A stretch of 64,000 nt of DNA, from the NCBI GenBank assembly GCA_021904315.1, contig CM038912.1:17757061-17821060 (forward strand). The letters are read 5' to 3'. The notes under the pieces are model-generated. The model had not been told where the DNA came from. It did not search any database and saw nothing but the letters and a program-made list of their open reading frames with translations. Of the stretch, positions 1 through 12,233 are shown one piece after another (position 1 is the first letter of the stretch; each line of letters opens with the position of its first letter). A program made the position numbers and the translations under genes. The DNA comes from Sphagnum magellanicum (lineage: Eukaryota; Streptophyta; Sphagnopsida; Sphagnales; Sphagnaceae).

Positions 1-2920
1 ACTTTGAATGTGATCTCATGAAAAGAATTGACCACAAGACAATAATTATATCTCCAAATTCTAATAGAGTTGATCTATAAATTGGCAAATATGTTTTCAA
101 TCATGCTAATTGGAGCTAGGATTAAAAAAATTGAAACAAACTGAACACTACAAAACTTTCATAACATAACCCAACCATGGGTTCAAAAATTGGTCCTAGT
201 CCATTTAAAATTTTAAGAAGTTTATTGAAATCTTCATCCATCATTTTGTCATCGAAGATTTTCATTTTTATCCATCATGTTAACCAACAAATGTTCTGAT
301 GTATGTCCCTTTGTTCCCTTTCATTGCAAAATGTGAAATATAAAACAAATTGTTTTACCCCTTGATGTCTTAAAGCTGGTTTCACCTTTTTGTACCTTTG
401 CCTACTTGCACTCACCTAATTGGGTCCATGTTTTCTCATTTCTCTATTTGAAATTGACCTTTTAGTTTTACCTTTGATTCACCAAAACCCATCTAGTGGT
501 TGGAAAGCATATATATTGTATTCAAATTTGAACCCTTTTCTAGCTTAACCATCTTGAAAAAAGAAATTACAATTTTGACTTCAATAGACACCACTTGGCT
601 AGCCTAGATGCTTTTAAAAAAATTATCTTGTCTACTGAACCATGGTTAGATGTCCATGGACAACATCTTTAAGTAAAGCCACATCCAAGATTGAAAGTTT
701 TTCTTCAGCCTATTTTTATGCACAAATGGTGGTTGTTAACAAACAATAGGTATGTTCTTAAAAAAATAGGCATTTTGTGAAATCACTTGCAAGTGACCAT
801 GAATCTCAATTGTTTTGCACTTTATTTCACACATTGATAAGTTCTAGACAAGTAAACAAACTCATTGTTAAATGCATGTTGGCATTTGGTTCTGAAACTT
901 AGGAGAAGATCTGACTCGATCTAACTATATAACCTAATTACCTTCAAAAGGGAAATGTAGTCTTATAAGGAAGGACTCAATAATGCTTTGGTTGCAAATT
1001 ATATCTATTTTAAAAAGGAAACTTCTTAGTAACTTTTCATGAGCCTTTCCTCGACACAACTAGCTATTTACCCAAGTTGAAATCTTTGTGTTATTCTTGG
1101 TTCAAGTTGATATATTATATGTTCCATTAATTTTGAACCACATTTTGTTTCAAATATTTTCTTGTGCATAACTTGTCAAGAAGATGCAATGTTGAAATTT
1201 GTGGAATAGAACCAATTGCATGTCTAGTTAAAGTATTTTCGATTCTTTCAAGGGAACCCCCTTGATGGACTTTTTATAATATGTTAACAACTATTAGTTT
1301 TCAATTGTGTAGGATAACTCCCAATAAACTTATCATTTTAACGATGATAAGGTGAGTCCATTTTCTTCTAGCACATCTCAAGACCAATGCAACTTCTTTA
1401 AACATTCCACACTTCTAGGTTGGTCTAAAATGTATTAAAAATCAAGCATGCACATTAGTACCAAGGTGGTCTAAAGGTTATAAAACAACACTTGTGCATT
1501 TTTTGGCCATCAAGTGAGATGCTATTTAGGGCCTTGCAAAGGCACATGAACGAATAAGCCAACAAGCCACATCGTAGATCTACAATATATATGATTTGTT
1601 CTTATTGCCTATAATGATATTTGATTTTTTATTTTATTTTATTTTATTTTATTATTATTTTTTTTTTGATGTGGATGAAATTTGGTTAGGTGTAGTTTAT
1701 TTTCTCATGTTTGAAAGGTGACTTGAAACTTGAAAATGTGTTACCTTATGTATGCCATCCAAGCCAATTAATGTTTGATGCCAAAGTTTGATCTTAAGGA
1801 AATGGCATTACCCTATGAAGCATCCAAATCCAGATTTGTATATTTGAGCTCAATTTGATGCTAACATCATTGTAAATGGCAACCATGTGAATTGTTAACC
1901 ACTAAAAAACTAGGATTTAGCATGCCCAAAAAACATTTGTGGCCAATTAAGGCCACCTTTTGAAGGATTACTTAATTATTTTTGTTATTACTACTCTACC
2001 TTTACTTGCAGTTAATTGCACCAATAATTAAGCAAGTGGAACATCCAATCAGCTAATCCATAACAGTGCAAAAAGTAGAGCTACAATCTCCAAATAGTGT
2101 AGATAGGTTAGTGAGTGAACACTGAAGAAGTGAAATGAGGTCAAATCTTCACACATTTGTTTCTCTGCTTTTTTTGAAGCTCAAAAAAACATTTGTAACC
2201 TTTCACCTAGCGGTTCCAACTCTGCCAAAATTGCTCAATTCAGTAAAGGAATGGGGGGAAGATAAGATATGAGGTGTTGGGTTTAAAGGGAGTTCAATGT
2301 TCGGTGACGAGTGCATCAAAACAATTCATTAGGGTTGATGATTACTTATAGATCAATTCCCAATTGTTCAACCAAATTGGTAAATCCCAAATCCTCCAAA
2401 GATGTGAAGTCTTCTTTCTTTTTTTTTTTCCCAGAGCCAACAAACAAACAATTAACGATGAGGTGGAGGAGAGTTACAATAACCCGAACCTTAACCTTAA
2501 CCGAACCTTAACCTTAAACCTTAACCATTGTGGGTTGACAAAAGAATGGGAATAGGTAAACAAATAGTCAAGACTCCTGGACCCTGATGTAGGCTACTAC
2601 AATCATAAGTTAGCAACTTCTTGTGAAAAATGTGCAGAAAATAGGTGGCCAACCAACCAACCAACTAACCAACCAACTAACCAAAGCTCTTGGGTGCTAC
2701 AGAGCTCGCCTACCTCGTGCAGGCAAAGCAGGCAGCAGGCGAGACTCCTTTAAGAAACCAGGATGAAGGACGAGCCTTTCAGTGGCAGTAACCTCAGTTA
2801 GCCTAACATTTAGTTAGTGGCTTTTCCTAAAAGAAAAAAGAAGAAGAAGTTGGTGGCTGATTGCTTGTCTCTATCACACTCCAGAGGTACATAGGATCAG
2901 TGAGTCTTGATGCCAAAGTA
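1..2920. other. AT-rich intergenic DNA, no gene seen
   Basis: No reading frame here has splice signals or family motifs that I recognise, and the few short open frames look random. The DNA is AT-rich with T-runs near 1.63 kb, an irregular AACCTT-type repeat at about 2484-2527 and an ACCAACCA/ACTAACCA-type repeat at about 2650-2685. It is probably old degenerate intergenic sequence upstream of the TCP11-like gene. Confidence 0.6.
2484..2527. repeat. Irregular AACCTT/TTAACC short tandem repeat
   Basis: Imperfect six- and seven-base units of the AACCTTAACC type recur about six times. The pattern resembles degenerate telomere-like repeats, but it is not the usual plant heptamer CCCTAAA and the tract is only about 44 bp. 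It is most simply a microsatellite. Confidence 0.6.
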
Positions 2921-2927
2921 AAAGAAG

Positions 2928-3292
2928 AAACAAAGGGGTGTGTGTGTGTGTGGCCTTGCCATTTTTTACATTAAAAAGTTTACATCTTAAGGCAAAAAAG
3001 AAGAATTATGAAAACTCAAATTATATTTCACTATGCAAAAATATATAATCTTAAAAAAAAAATCCTCTACAAGAAACCAAAATCCTTCAAAGATATTATT
3101 ATTATTATTATAATTCTATTATAACTAATCTCAAGTTTCAACACAAGCCAAAATATCATCTTTTGAAAATCCTCATATAAAAATAGACCTATTATTATTA
3201 TTATTATTATTACCTAGGGGTTCAAAATCCCTGAAGCTACTATACTCTATAATGAATCTAAACACAATATCCTTGCCTACCAGGCCAATAAA
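2928..3292 (+). repeat. Dispersed direct repeat, copy 1 (about 360 bp)
   Basis: This stretch matches 60115-60447 in the same orientation. Shared blocks include CAAGTTTCAACACAAGCC, AGAAACCAAAATCCTTCAAA and CTATAATGAATCTAAACACA. This copy has expanded GT and ATT microsatellites that the other lacks, plus many substitutions and small indels. No terminal inverted repeats or target duplication were found. It is probably an old non-coding transposon fragment, with one copy on each side of the gene-bearing part of the window. Confidence 0.8.
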
Positions 3293-4400
3293 CAAGGGAA
3301 TTGTGCACTTTTGTCACAAGGCCAAAAATACAAACCCAAAAAAAAAAAACACACACACACACACACACACACACTTACTTCACAAGCCCAGCAAGTTTTC
3401 GACGGACTTCTAGAAGGTTCAAATGTATGTAGTGTGTGCATTTTTTGTGTCCCACACTAGTCCTCAAAAAGGGGTGAATCAGCACCATACACTGGTGGAC
3501 CGTGGTGGTAGCTTTACCTTTTTTGAGTGAGGCCTCTAGTAGAGGACCTATATTATTGGCCCAGCAAGTTATAAGTTAAAAATTAAGACTCACAGACCCC
3601 TGATTTTGTGTTAAGATTTAGCCTTTTAAACGGAACTAGTGTGAACTCTGTGCATAATGCACAGGTGTGTTATTTCAACAATGTTTGGTTGATGTTTTTG
3701 GTTTTTTTAAAAAAAATTTCTTTTCAAACAACTGTCCGTGGCCACTGTTCGTCCGGAGTCATTGTCCCAGACAGACCAAGTGAATTAATATATATGATTT
3801 TTGGGTGTATAGGTCACTGGTGTAGGTAGTGTTTTTGTTTGTGAGGGGGGGGGGGGGGCGAGGAAAAATTTAGCCAAACTTTTGACCTGCAAATATGAGT
3901 TCCGCCTATACAAAGGATTTTTAATGGAAAAAAAGGCCCAAATTTGCAAGATTTTTGAAGGAAAAAATAATTCCAAATTTGTCAAAGATGTTGATGATAA
4001 GTTCCAGTATAGGTAACCAAAAATATAGAAGGATTTGGAGTTGTAGCCAAAAATAGAAAAGGATTCTGGGTTTTTTTTTATCTACTTTCATTTCTAGTAT
4101 GAAGCCAAATCTGGCTAAAGCCCTTTTATGGTGATCATAGTTACTTCAGCTACAAAACAAAATTGGATTGTTTTTTTTTTTTGGGGGGGGGGGGGGGAGG
4201 GGGGGAAATGGGTCCACGCAAGTCTAGAAAATGCAGCGAGTGCATTTGACTGAATCTGGTCAGCAGCAGCATAATAAGTTCATAAGATCCGACGCCGATG
4301 AAGAAGACATGGGATTATGACTAGACCAAATTATTCGTCTTTTCCCTAACAATTTGGATTGATTTCCCAGCGAAACAGGCCAAGCATCATCGTCCTCTCC
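3293..4400. other. Intergenic DNA with two long G-runs
   Basis: No coding sequence is recognised. G-runs of about 14 bases begin near 3845. A T-run followed by about 16 G, an A and more G lies at about 4170-4205. Such tracts can form G-quadruplexes, but long homopolymers are also where assemblies err. The segment leads into the GC-richer upstream region of the TCP11-like gene. Confidence 0.55.
3349..3376. repeat. (AC)n microsatellite
   Basis: A run of about 14 AC dinucleotides follows an A-run. It is a simple sequence repeat with no evident function. Confidence 0.9.
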
Positions 4401-5737
4401 AAGAAAAGGGTTTACGTCTGTTCACGATTGGTCCAGCGACCTTTTCCTGAACCCTTTTACGCGTAAGGCAAGGCAGGCAGGCAGGCACCACACCTTCACA
4501 GGTGCGAGGAATCGGAATCGCCAGGGTCTATCGCCACCTGAGAGAGGAGGCCCTTTGTAGGGAAGCAGCAAAAGGGTAACCAAACAAACAGCTAACGTGG
4601 GCGGACGGACACGCGGCCTAGTCTCATACGCATCTACAGCAAAGGGCGTCGTAACTAACCCCACCTGCCCGTTCTGTTCTGGCGTATTTGCTGCCCGTTC
4701 CGCCCAAAACTCTCCCTCCGTAATTGGCGTGCTCTTTGATTTTCCCATTCAGAATTAGTCTTGAATGTCGTCCGCTTGGCCTCCTCGCCCCTCTCGCAAA
4801 AGAAACCTGCTCCACAGATTCCTGGCCGCTGGTGGAGCGTTTTTCTAACAAGAAGGAGGAGGGAGGACGGATGCTCTGTGTCGTTGTCATCGTCGTCGTG
4901 GAGTTTGAGATTTGGAGAGCAAGCTTGTCCCCACTTTGTAGAATCTGAGCGTCTACAGAGGCATAGGCACTCCCGATTACATACATACATACACGGTGTC
5001 GAAGTAGGAACAGCAAAAAAATCCCATTTTTGGGTAGGTAGTGGCTGGCTGGCTGTTTTGATAAGGAATTGATTTCATTTGCCGTTTTTTTGTTTTTTTT
5101 TTTGGTTGCAAGATTTGTTTTGTGTTGTTGGAAGTTTGAGGATCTGGAGTGGCAACGTTCGACCTTCGGGGGGCCATATATAGATGGCTTGTGCATAGGG
5201 GAAGCAGGAACGAATTTCTTGTGCAGGTCGTTATGAGCAAGAAAGCGGCTTCTTTGTGTTATTTAGAGCAGAAAGTCAGTCCCGTAGTGAGGAAAAATTC
5301 GGAGTTTTTTTTTTTTTTTTTGGGTTGAGAAATAGTGGACGGGAATTCCACCCACAATTGATGAAAGAGGAAACGGTTTTGGTGTTGTCTCATGCAGGTT
5401 TTGGTTGAGAGTTGATCGGACGGCCGTTTCTGTGGGTGCTGCCGAAAATCAGGTGTGGTGCAAAGAATCTTCACTTGTGGGTGCGCCCCTATAGTGACTG
5501 TGTCGGGAAGAAGAAGAAGAAGAAGAAGAAGTGCGGAGAGCTTGCCGCAATTGGAACTGCTCGCGTTTCGGGAAAAAAGGGGGGTTTTCAGGTTTGTGTC
5601 TCGTAAACAGTTGTAACCTGATATCTGTAGCATCTTCATACATCTTTTCTAGATTCATGAAGGATTGTGGGCTTGTGGATTGTTGAAACAGAGAATGCTT
5701 TCACTTAACCACAACATTGGATCCACAATTGCCCCAG

Positions 5738-5799
<62 letters not shown>

Positions 5800-6491
5800 T
5801 GTGTGTGTGGGTACTTGCGCAGTTCTGTCCAGTCCTGACTTGACCAGACTACTAAGATTGAAGGAACTCTTCATCTAATTGGCACTAAATATTTGCAGGG
5901 AAGAGATTGCTGTGAAGTTCTGACAGGTTTGATGGGATGTGAGATAAGGAAACGTTGGGTGAGATATATATACATAAATATACACATGAATATATGCGAA
6001 GAGATGAGATATTGATCTTTTAACGATTCAGCAGACTCTTCATTGCGATTCCCCTTTCTGTTCACAATTTGACATGGTGTGAGAAGCATTTGCATCATCT
6101 GTTTGGTGTTGGCAGCTCTTGAAGCAGAGTTGAGTCTACAGGAGGTTTCCTCACGCATGAGCAGTGTGGTTTGCAGAAGAAGTAGGGACAGAAAAAAATT
6201 GGTGTCTTTGTCAATAAACAAATTGTGATAGGCTGTGGGTTGTCAGTTTTTTGCGAGGCCTCTAACCTCCCAATCACATTAAAGCTCACTGAGTGTGGCA
6301 ATTCATAGGGAGAATACAAGAGACTAGATGTCTCTTGGTTGACTATTGGAGTTCACAGGAGCTCTGTAATTAAGATGAAGGAGCTTGAAGAAATTGATTG
6401 TAGTCTATCAGCAACAAGGTCAAAAATTTGCTGAGAGTTGTGTTCATTGGAAAGTTATGTGGGCATGTAGGGCAAGGAAAGTGAATGAGCA
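4400..6491 (+). promoter_or_regulatory. Upstream and probable 5' leader region of the TCP11-like gene
   Basis: Base composition rises in GC from about 4.4 kb, and the DNA becomes purine/pyrimidine-tract rich, as is common for plant promoters and 5' leaders. It contains GAA repeats (about 5505-5531) and a long GA then GT microsatellite (about 5739-5808). Several short upstream ATGs are present. I could not fix the transcription start or any leader intron. The end is set by the coding start at 6492. Confidence 0.45.
5739..5808. repeat. (GA)n(GT)n microsatellite in the leader region
   Basis: About 29 GA units pass directly into about six GT units. The position, some 700 bp upstream of the start codon, fits a 5' leader or promoter. 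GA repeats are known binding sites for plant BBR/BPC GAGA-binding proteins, so a regulatory role is possible but not shown. Confidence 0.85.
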
Positions 6492-9400
6492 ATGGCGGCT
6501 TCCATGAGTATAGAGCAAAGCGGCATGGATGGAAGAATGATGCTCAACCCAGGTACAGGCATTGCCTTCGACATTGAGATATCAGAATGTGTCACCTCTG
6601 GTTCCCCTGTTCCAAAACGGGTGCGGCGACGCCTTGTAGAGACCATGGAAAGCAAATCAAAATACCCTGCAAGTCTTGAGGGTATTGAATCCAGGCTCAA
6701 AGAGGCTGATTTGAGACGACAAGTACTATTCCTTCTCTCCTGAACGATCCACTGTTGTCCAATCTTGCAAAGAACTGATCAGTAAGAGCTTCTAGTTTTT
6801 CTCTGGCTTTGCTAGCTCATGATTTTCCAATGTTTGTTCTTTTGCATTTGCCTACAGCAATTTCATGAGTGGCTGGCCAACAAGGCACGTTCCCGGCCAA
6901 GAACAAGCCCACGTTCTCCACAGTATGAGGATCTGGCTCAACGCCTGGAAGCTAAACTTTCTGCTGCTGAGCAGAAAAGGTACCTTGTTTGCTGGTGTTT
7001 GTTTCCTCTTGACATGCACTTGTATAGTATTGTGGCATCTTTTAGGTCCATCTCCTTCTTGTTGTTTGTCTCTTTCATAGACAGACAAAGTGATGGTGGA
7101 AGGGTGGTTCAGGGCAGAGCTTTTGGCGCAGGAACAGATGCGCCTGGCAAAGTTACATGAACTTCGAGTGGCAGCCAAGACAGAAGCACAGCTTCGGTCA
7201 GAGCGTGAGCGTGAGGAGCTAGGCTGCAAGGTGGAATTGAGAGTGCTCCAAGCAGAGAACAAGCGACTGGCACTGCTGGAGGCAGAAAAGCAACGGCATG
7301 CAGCTGCACATGAAAGAATAGCACAGTCAGTGATGCATCGCACTCATCAAGAAGGAAAGGATCGGGAGCGAATTGAAGCTTTGCGTGTGGCTATTTGCAA
7401 GAGGATTGCAGCTGCTGAAGAGAAACGGGCTGGCCTGCTGAGAGCAGAGAAGAACAGAGCACAAGCCAGTGTCCTTCAAGCTCGCCTGGTTGCTAAAGCA
7501 GTTGTTCGAGAGAGGGAGTTGGAATTGCGAAAGAAAAAGGAAAAGCTAGAGGACCGTCTGCAACGAGTAAATTTTTTTCCACTAATCTTCCTCCTTGCTG
7601 GTCAACTTGAACAGGTTTTACTTTGTTTTTTGCAGATGGTCACATCAGATCCTCTTTTTGAGTAAAATCCTTTTGAGCTGAATATAATTATTTGTTCCTT
7701 CAGGCGCGAAGACAACGAGCAGAGTTTCTGAGACAAAGGGGCGGGTGTAGGGGTGTATGCCACAACCAGGGCCACAAGCTCCATAAGCATGGGGATCGTC
7801 TGTGCCGCAAGCTTACTAGGTTAGTTGTGTGCCTACATCAATTGTGTTGGAGCAAGAACTGGACAATATCTGTCCATCATAGGTTTGCCTTGTAGATGTA
7901 GGTTGATATTCATATTTGTGCATGGAATAAAGTATTTAGATCGCTGCAGAGAGAGATGTTGTTTGAGATAGGGAGGAGGTGTAACTATGTGTTGGCTTTT
8001 GAACTAATTGTTTGAATGGGATGCGCACAGGTGCTGGAGACAGTTTAGGAGGTCAAGGCGCACAACATATTCATTAGCACAAGATTATGTGGCATGTGCA
8101 ATCAATGTCGAATCGGTGACATCAATAGCATTCGAGCAGCTGGCAGCTCGCATAACATCACCTTTGACTTTGCGCACTGTCAAGGCTCTCCTGGGGCGCA
8201 TAGAAAGCCGGCTTGTGCTCTCCTTAGCAGGTCATGCCACTAAAGCTGCACAAATTGACCATCTTCTCAAGCACTTGTCACCACCTAGCCGTAGAACTGG
8301 AGCTTCAGTTGCAAGCGTATCAGGGAAAAAGCTCACACCACAAGGGGGATACAAAGGGGTTGCCAAAGATGCTGGCCGGTCTCCTGCAGGAACTGCTGCA
8401 GTCTCAACAGGGAAGGATGTACCAACATCTGAAGAGAAGGACAAGGACAGGTATCCTGCTCGTGTATTCCTTTGTGCCTACATGATTCAAGGACAGCCGG
8501 ATGCTGTATTCAGCAGTCGAGGCAAACGTGAGACTGCACTTGCAGCAGCAGCAGCAAGGTTGCTGCCTGAATTTGAAGCTTTAACCACAACTATCCTCAA
8601 TGGTCCTTCGACAACACCCTTATGCCCCTCCTCTCCCAATAGTACTGCTGAGAAGTCATCTGACTGGAGCCCTGATGGCCCTGCTAGTACACCTGTTCAA
8701 CCACCTCAATTTAGGCCGTTTGCTGCTCAGCTGGCTGCTTTTGATTCTGCATGGTGTTCATACCTGTATCAGTTTGTCGCCTGGAAGGTGAAGGATGCCC
8801 AAGTGCTCGAGGCAGATTTGACGCGGATGGCATGCCAACTTGAACTCTCAATGTTGCAGAAATGCAAAGTTCTACCTGATGGAAATCCATCTGAGCTAAG
8901 CCATGATGCCAAGGCCATTCGCAAACAGGTTGGTTTTCCCTTATTGTGGCATTTACTTTGGACACCTAGTGGGAGAATTCATTACTTGTAGAACCTGCAA
9001 ATAATTGGAGTAGCAGCAAGTTGTGTTAAAGAAAGTGGCTGACATGATCCTTTTGAATATGGCAGGTGTTTGAGGATCAAAATTTGTTGCGGGATCGTAT
9101 TGTGCATCTCACTGGCAGTGCGGGCCTGGTGCGATTGGAAAATGCCTTGGTGGATACTCGTGTGAAGTTTGAGGATGCAATAAGAAATGGGCTTCCTCTG
9201 CCTTCACCATTTGCATCCCCGGTTTTGTCTAAATCCTACTCCACGATGCCCAACTTGCCTGTCTCTGCATCTCCTGGAGGAAATTCCCAAGAATCACATA
9301 ATGATGCTGGCCAGACTTCTCAATCCAAAGCCGTCCGTTCTCTCTTTCCTTCTGTTCCAGAAACAGGTGACACTGTAAGCTCCAGTGGGGACACCACGAA

Positions 9401-12233
9401 GGATGCTCAAGTGCTCTTTGGGGATGCAACCCGTGTTCAAGACACAGGTTTTTCCAATGAGAGAATTGTAAATGAAATGCTGCATGATTCAAGTCAGCAG
9501 TTCTTGAGTGCCATGACACAGCACAAGCCCCTGCATCCGGACTATCTTTCGAGCCCACTTCCAGCTAACATATCTAATATGCAAGTAAGATTTGATGATG
9601 GAAGGAAGTCAATATACTTACTGTTGCTATTTCTGGCCTGAAGAGATGAGGATTTCATATTATGTGAAGTGCTTTTCTCTTGGCTTACAAAATCTGGAAA
9701 TCTAACTGAAACTTGAAGGTTTGGCCTGAAACAAACAGACTCCAGAAGAGTTGTGAAGGAAGTGGTTATCTTTTTCTGATGTCTTGACAGGCACAAGTAC
9801 GAGCAACTATGGAAAATGCTTTCTGGGATAGCATTGCAGAGGACCTTATGAAAGTGCCAACTGGTTACAAACGTATAGTAAGCCTGGTGGGTGAGGTGCG
9901 GGATGAGCTTGAGGTCCTTGTTCCGGAGGAATGGAAGATGGAACTTCATGAAAGCATGGATTTGGAGCTATTTTCTCAGGTACAAGTTCACCATCTACTT
10001 TGTACCTTGCTTCTTTCTTCACGGTGTTTTTTTGCACAAACAATGTTCTTTACTGGAGGTAGAAATTAAAAAAAAATGGGTATGCAGATACTGGAATCTG
10101 GAAGCAGCAATATTGAGTATCTTCGACAACTTCTGGACTATGCAGCAAGCCTGATTCTAAAGCTGGGTGCTCCTATACGTGATAGTGACGCAAAAGCTGC
10201 ACACCAGTCTCTTGTAGATGAACTATCCATAGCAGTTTCACCAAACAGTGAGTCACAGAGTGCATTTGCAGTCTCACTGGTCAAGGGAGTGCGATTCATC
10301 TTTGAACAAATACAGGTGACTTCACTCACAAGCTGTGTCCCTTGTATTGTTGTTTGCTCCTTATGCATAGGCTCTACTGGGTCCTGGGATAGGTAGTCCT
10401 GAGAAGTAACAAGTCCTTGGAAAGTAGTTGCAAACAGTGCATGGAAGGAAGTATGTTTCCCAGTCAGTTCCAGGGAAATTTGACTCTCTTAATGTATTTG
10501 TTGGAACTGCTACAAAGAAGATGTTGTGGTCTGTTGTGATGGAGTCTGGGTTTTGAAGTTAGACGAGTCCTGAGAAAATAGTTCCTTCAGGTGTAAGGAA
10601 GAAAGTGTGTTTCTCAGCCATGTCCAGGTAAAATTGATGAGTTCACAATAAGCTCTGTTGGAACTGGTACAAATAAGATCTGGTGTGTTCTGATGGACTG
10701 CAGGTTCTGAAGCAAGACATCACATCAACTCGTCTGCAAGCGTTGGCCCCATTAATTAATGGTCCAGCAGGTATAGACTATATGCGGAAGGCTTTTGGAG
10801 CACGTTTCCAATTGAAAGAAGCTATCTCTGTGGCTGAAATAACACAGCATCTGCCACGCACATTTCACTGGTTTGAAGAGGTAGCACACAGTCTGGAAAG
10901 AGAACAAAGTGAACTTGAATCGTCCTTAGCAGCGCAGCATACAGTTTATCAGACTGCTTCACGAGTAGGTTCCCAGGTGACAGGTTTACCTCCAGTCTCA
11001 TCTATGCGCACAGGAGGTCAAATGTTCATCACAACAGGGCACTCTGGGAATAATTTCCAGCTGCCATCATCAACCCCTCAAGGTTGGTCATGCTGTCATG
11101 TTCTCCTGAGCACTGACCCAAGGGGTTCTTTTTCTGCTTATCTTTTTCAAACCTATCATCTCTCTGAGCTATCAGCTGATACATTTATTTTCTGTTTGCT
11201 TTGTGTTCACTCTTGATGTTGGTGGGTTTGGAAGCAGGCCAGGAGATTTTGCAGAGGGAGTTTGCATGGAAAAGTAGTCATACAATGGTTCGTTTGGGCC
11301 TCCTACACATTCTGAGTAGCAATGAGGCAGCCACTGAGAAGAATGTACCTGAAACTCTCGTTCTCTCAGCTTCTCGGCTGCAGGACTGCCAAAATGCCCT
11401 CCAACGCATTCTTGTCATTGCCACTGGGTAGGAGCCACTGTCATATTGCTATATAGCTTAGGCGCATACAATTTCAGAATCTCTGTTTCACATGATATGC
11501 TTTGTACAAGTATGTCCTGCATACTTTCTGTGCAGGGTTTTCTCTTGACTCATAGGACCCATGCTGCAGCTGTTGCAGCACATGTGTAGAAGGGGTTGAG
11601 AACAAACTATACACCTAGCTCTCCAATGACAAGATCATGTACAGCTGTACAGTAAAAGAGTAAAAGATTTGGGCAAGGGTTGGTGATTAGGAATGTTCAC
11701 TCTTGTCCAAGTCCTGACCACTTTGCATGGTGGGCTGCAGGTTACTGGTAGCAAGACAAGGGCTTGTGGGCCAGGGTATTGTCGGAAGTGTATTGGAGAA
11801 GGAAATAGAGAGTGGCAGGGGAAGACTAGACAACCTGTTGAACAAACCAACGGCAACAATTGCTGAAATTGGATTCTTGTTGGCCCAGATTGCAAATGGT
11901 GGGATGGAAGAGGCTGAAGCTAGTGCAAATCTTGCTGCAAAGACAGAACTGATGACACGAGTTTTAGGCAAAAGTTTGTCACCTGAGGATGCTGTATTTG
12001 CTCGAGTCTCTGCTGCTGTTGGAGCAAGCTTGCGCTCTCTTCTCATCCTAGGCAAGGGAGCTGAGGCTGTTGCAATTGCAGAGTTGGCTTTGCGTAGGAT
12101 TGGTGGAAGCTGTCTCATGGAGAAGTTGGTTACTTTAGTGGATGCAGTTGATCGACTTGCAGCTGTGACAAGCAGGATTCATGAACCATGGTATGATGCA
12201 ATAGCTGCTGTGGTTCTATCAACAAAGCCATGA
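6492..12233 (+). CDS. TCP11/Sok1-like protein, 11 coding exons, 1272 aa
   Basis: This is an intact gene of the T-complex-11 family (animal TCP11, yeast Sok1, a suppressor of protein kinase A loss). The plant members' biochemical role is unclear. Coding exons are 6492-6722, 6858-6979, 7113-7566, 7704-7819, 8031-8928, 9066-9584, 9791-9979, 10088-10315, 10704-11082, 11238-11427 and 11741-12233. All introns are GT-AG and phases join without a stop. An in-frame TGA at 6486 fixes the start. Exon 1 ends with the plant-type RLKEADLRRQ motif. Exons 3-4 (residues about 118-307) are a long charged coiled coil rich in R, E, A and Q. Exons 7-11 carry the conserved TCP11 helical region, e.g. FWDSIAEDLM and LESGSSNIEYLRQLLDYA, and the protein ends in HEPWYDAIAAVVL. 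Length is near the ~1100 aa usual in plants. The family call rests on recalled motifs. Confidence 0.93.
10396..10729 (+). repeat. Tandem duplication spanning intron 8 and the exon 9 acceptor
   Basis: Two direct units of about 165 bp lie back to back, at about 10396-10564 and 10565-10729. Each starts with AGTCCTGAGAA and contains GTTGGAACTG followed by TACAAA. The second unit includes the working acceptor (CTGCAG, ending 10703) and the first ~25 bases of exon 9. The first unit has the matching place at about 10533-10564, but its CTGCAG has become TCTGGG, so the upstream copy of the splice site is dead. Confidence 0.8.

Noticed and set aside
4422-5240. Several overlapping open frames on both strands, up to 190 codons
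   Set aside because: They lie in the GC-rich leader region of the TCP11-like gene, overlap each other on both strands and show no family motif. They are a composition effect.
7081-7112. Alternative exon 3 acceptor (TTTCATAG ending 7080) in the TCP11-like gene
   Set aside because: Joining there runs into an in-frame TGA at once. The acceptor ending 7112 keeps the frame and restores the family motif AELLAQEQMRLAKL.
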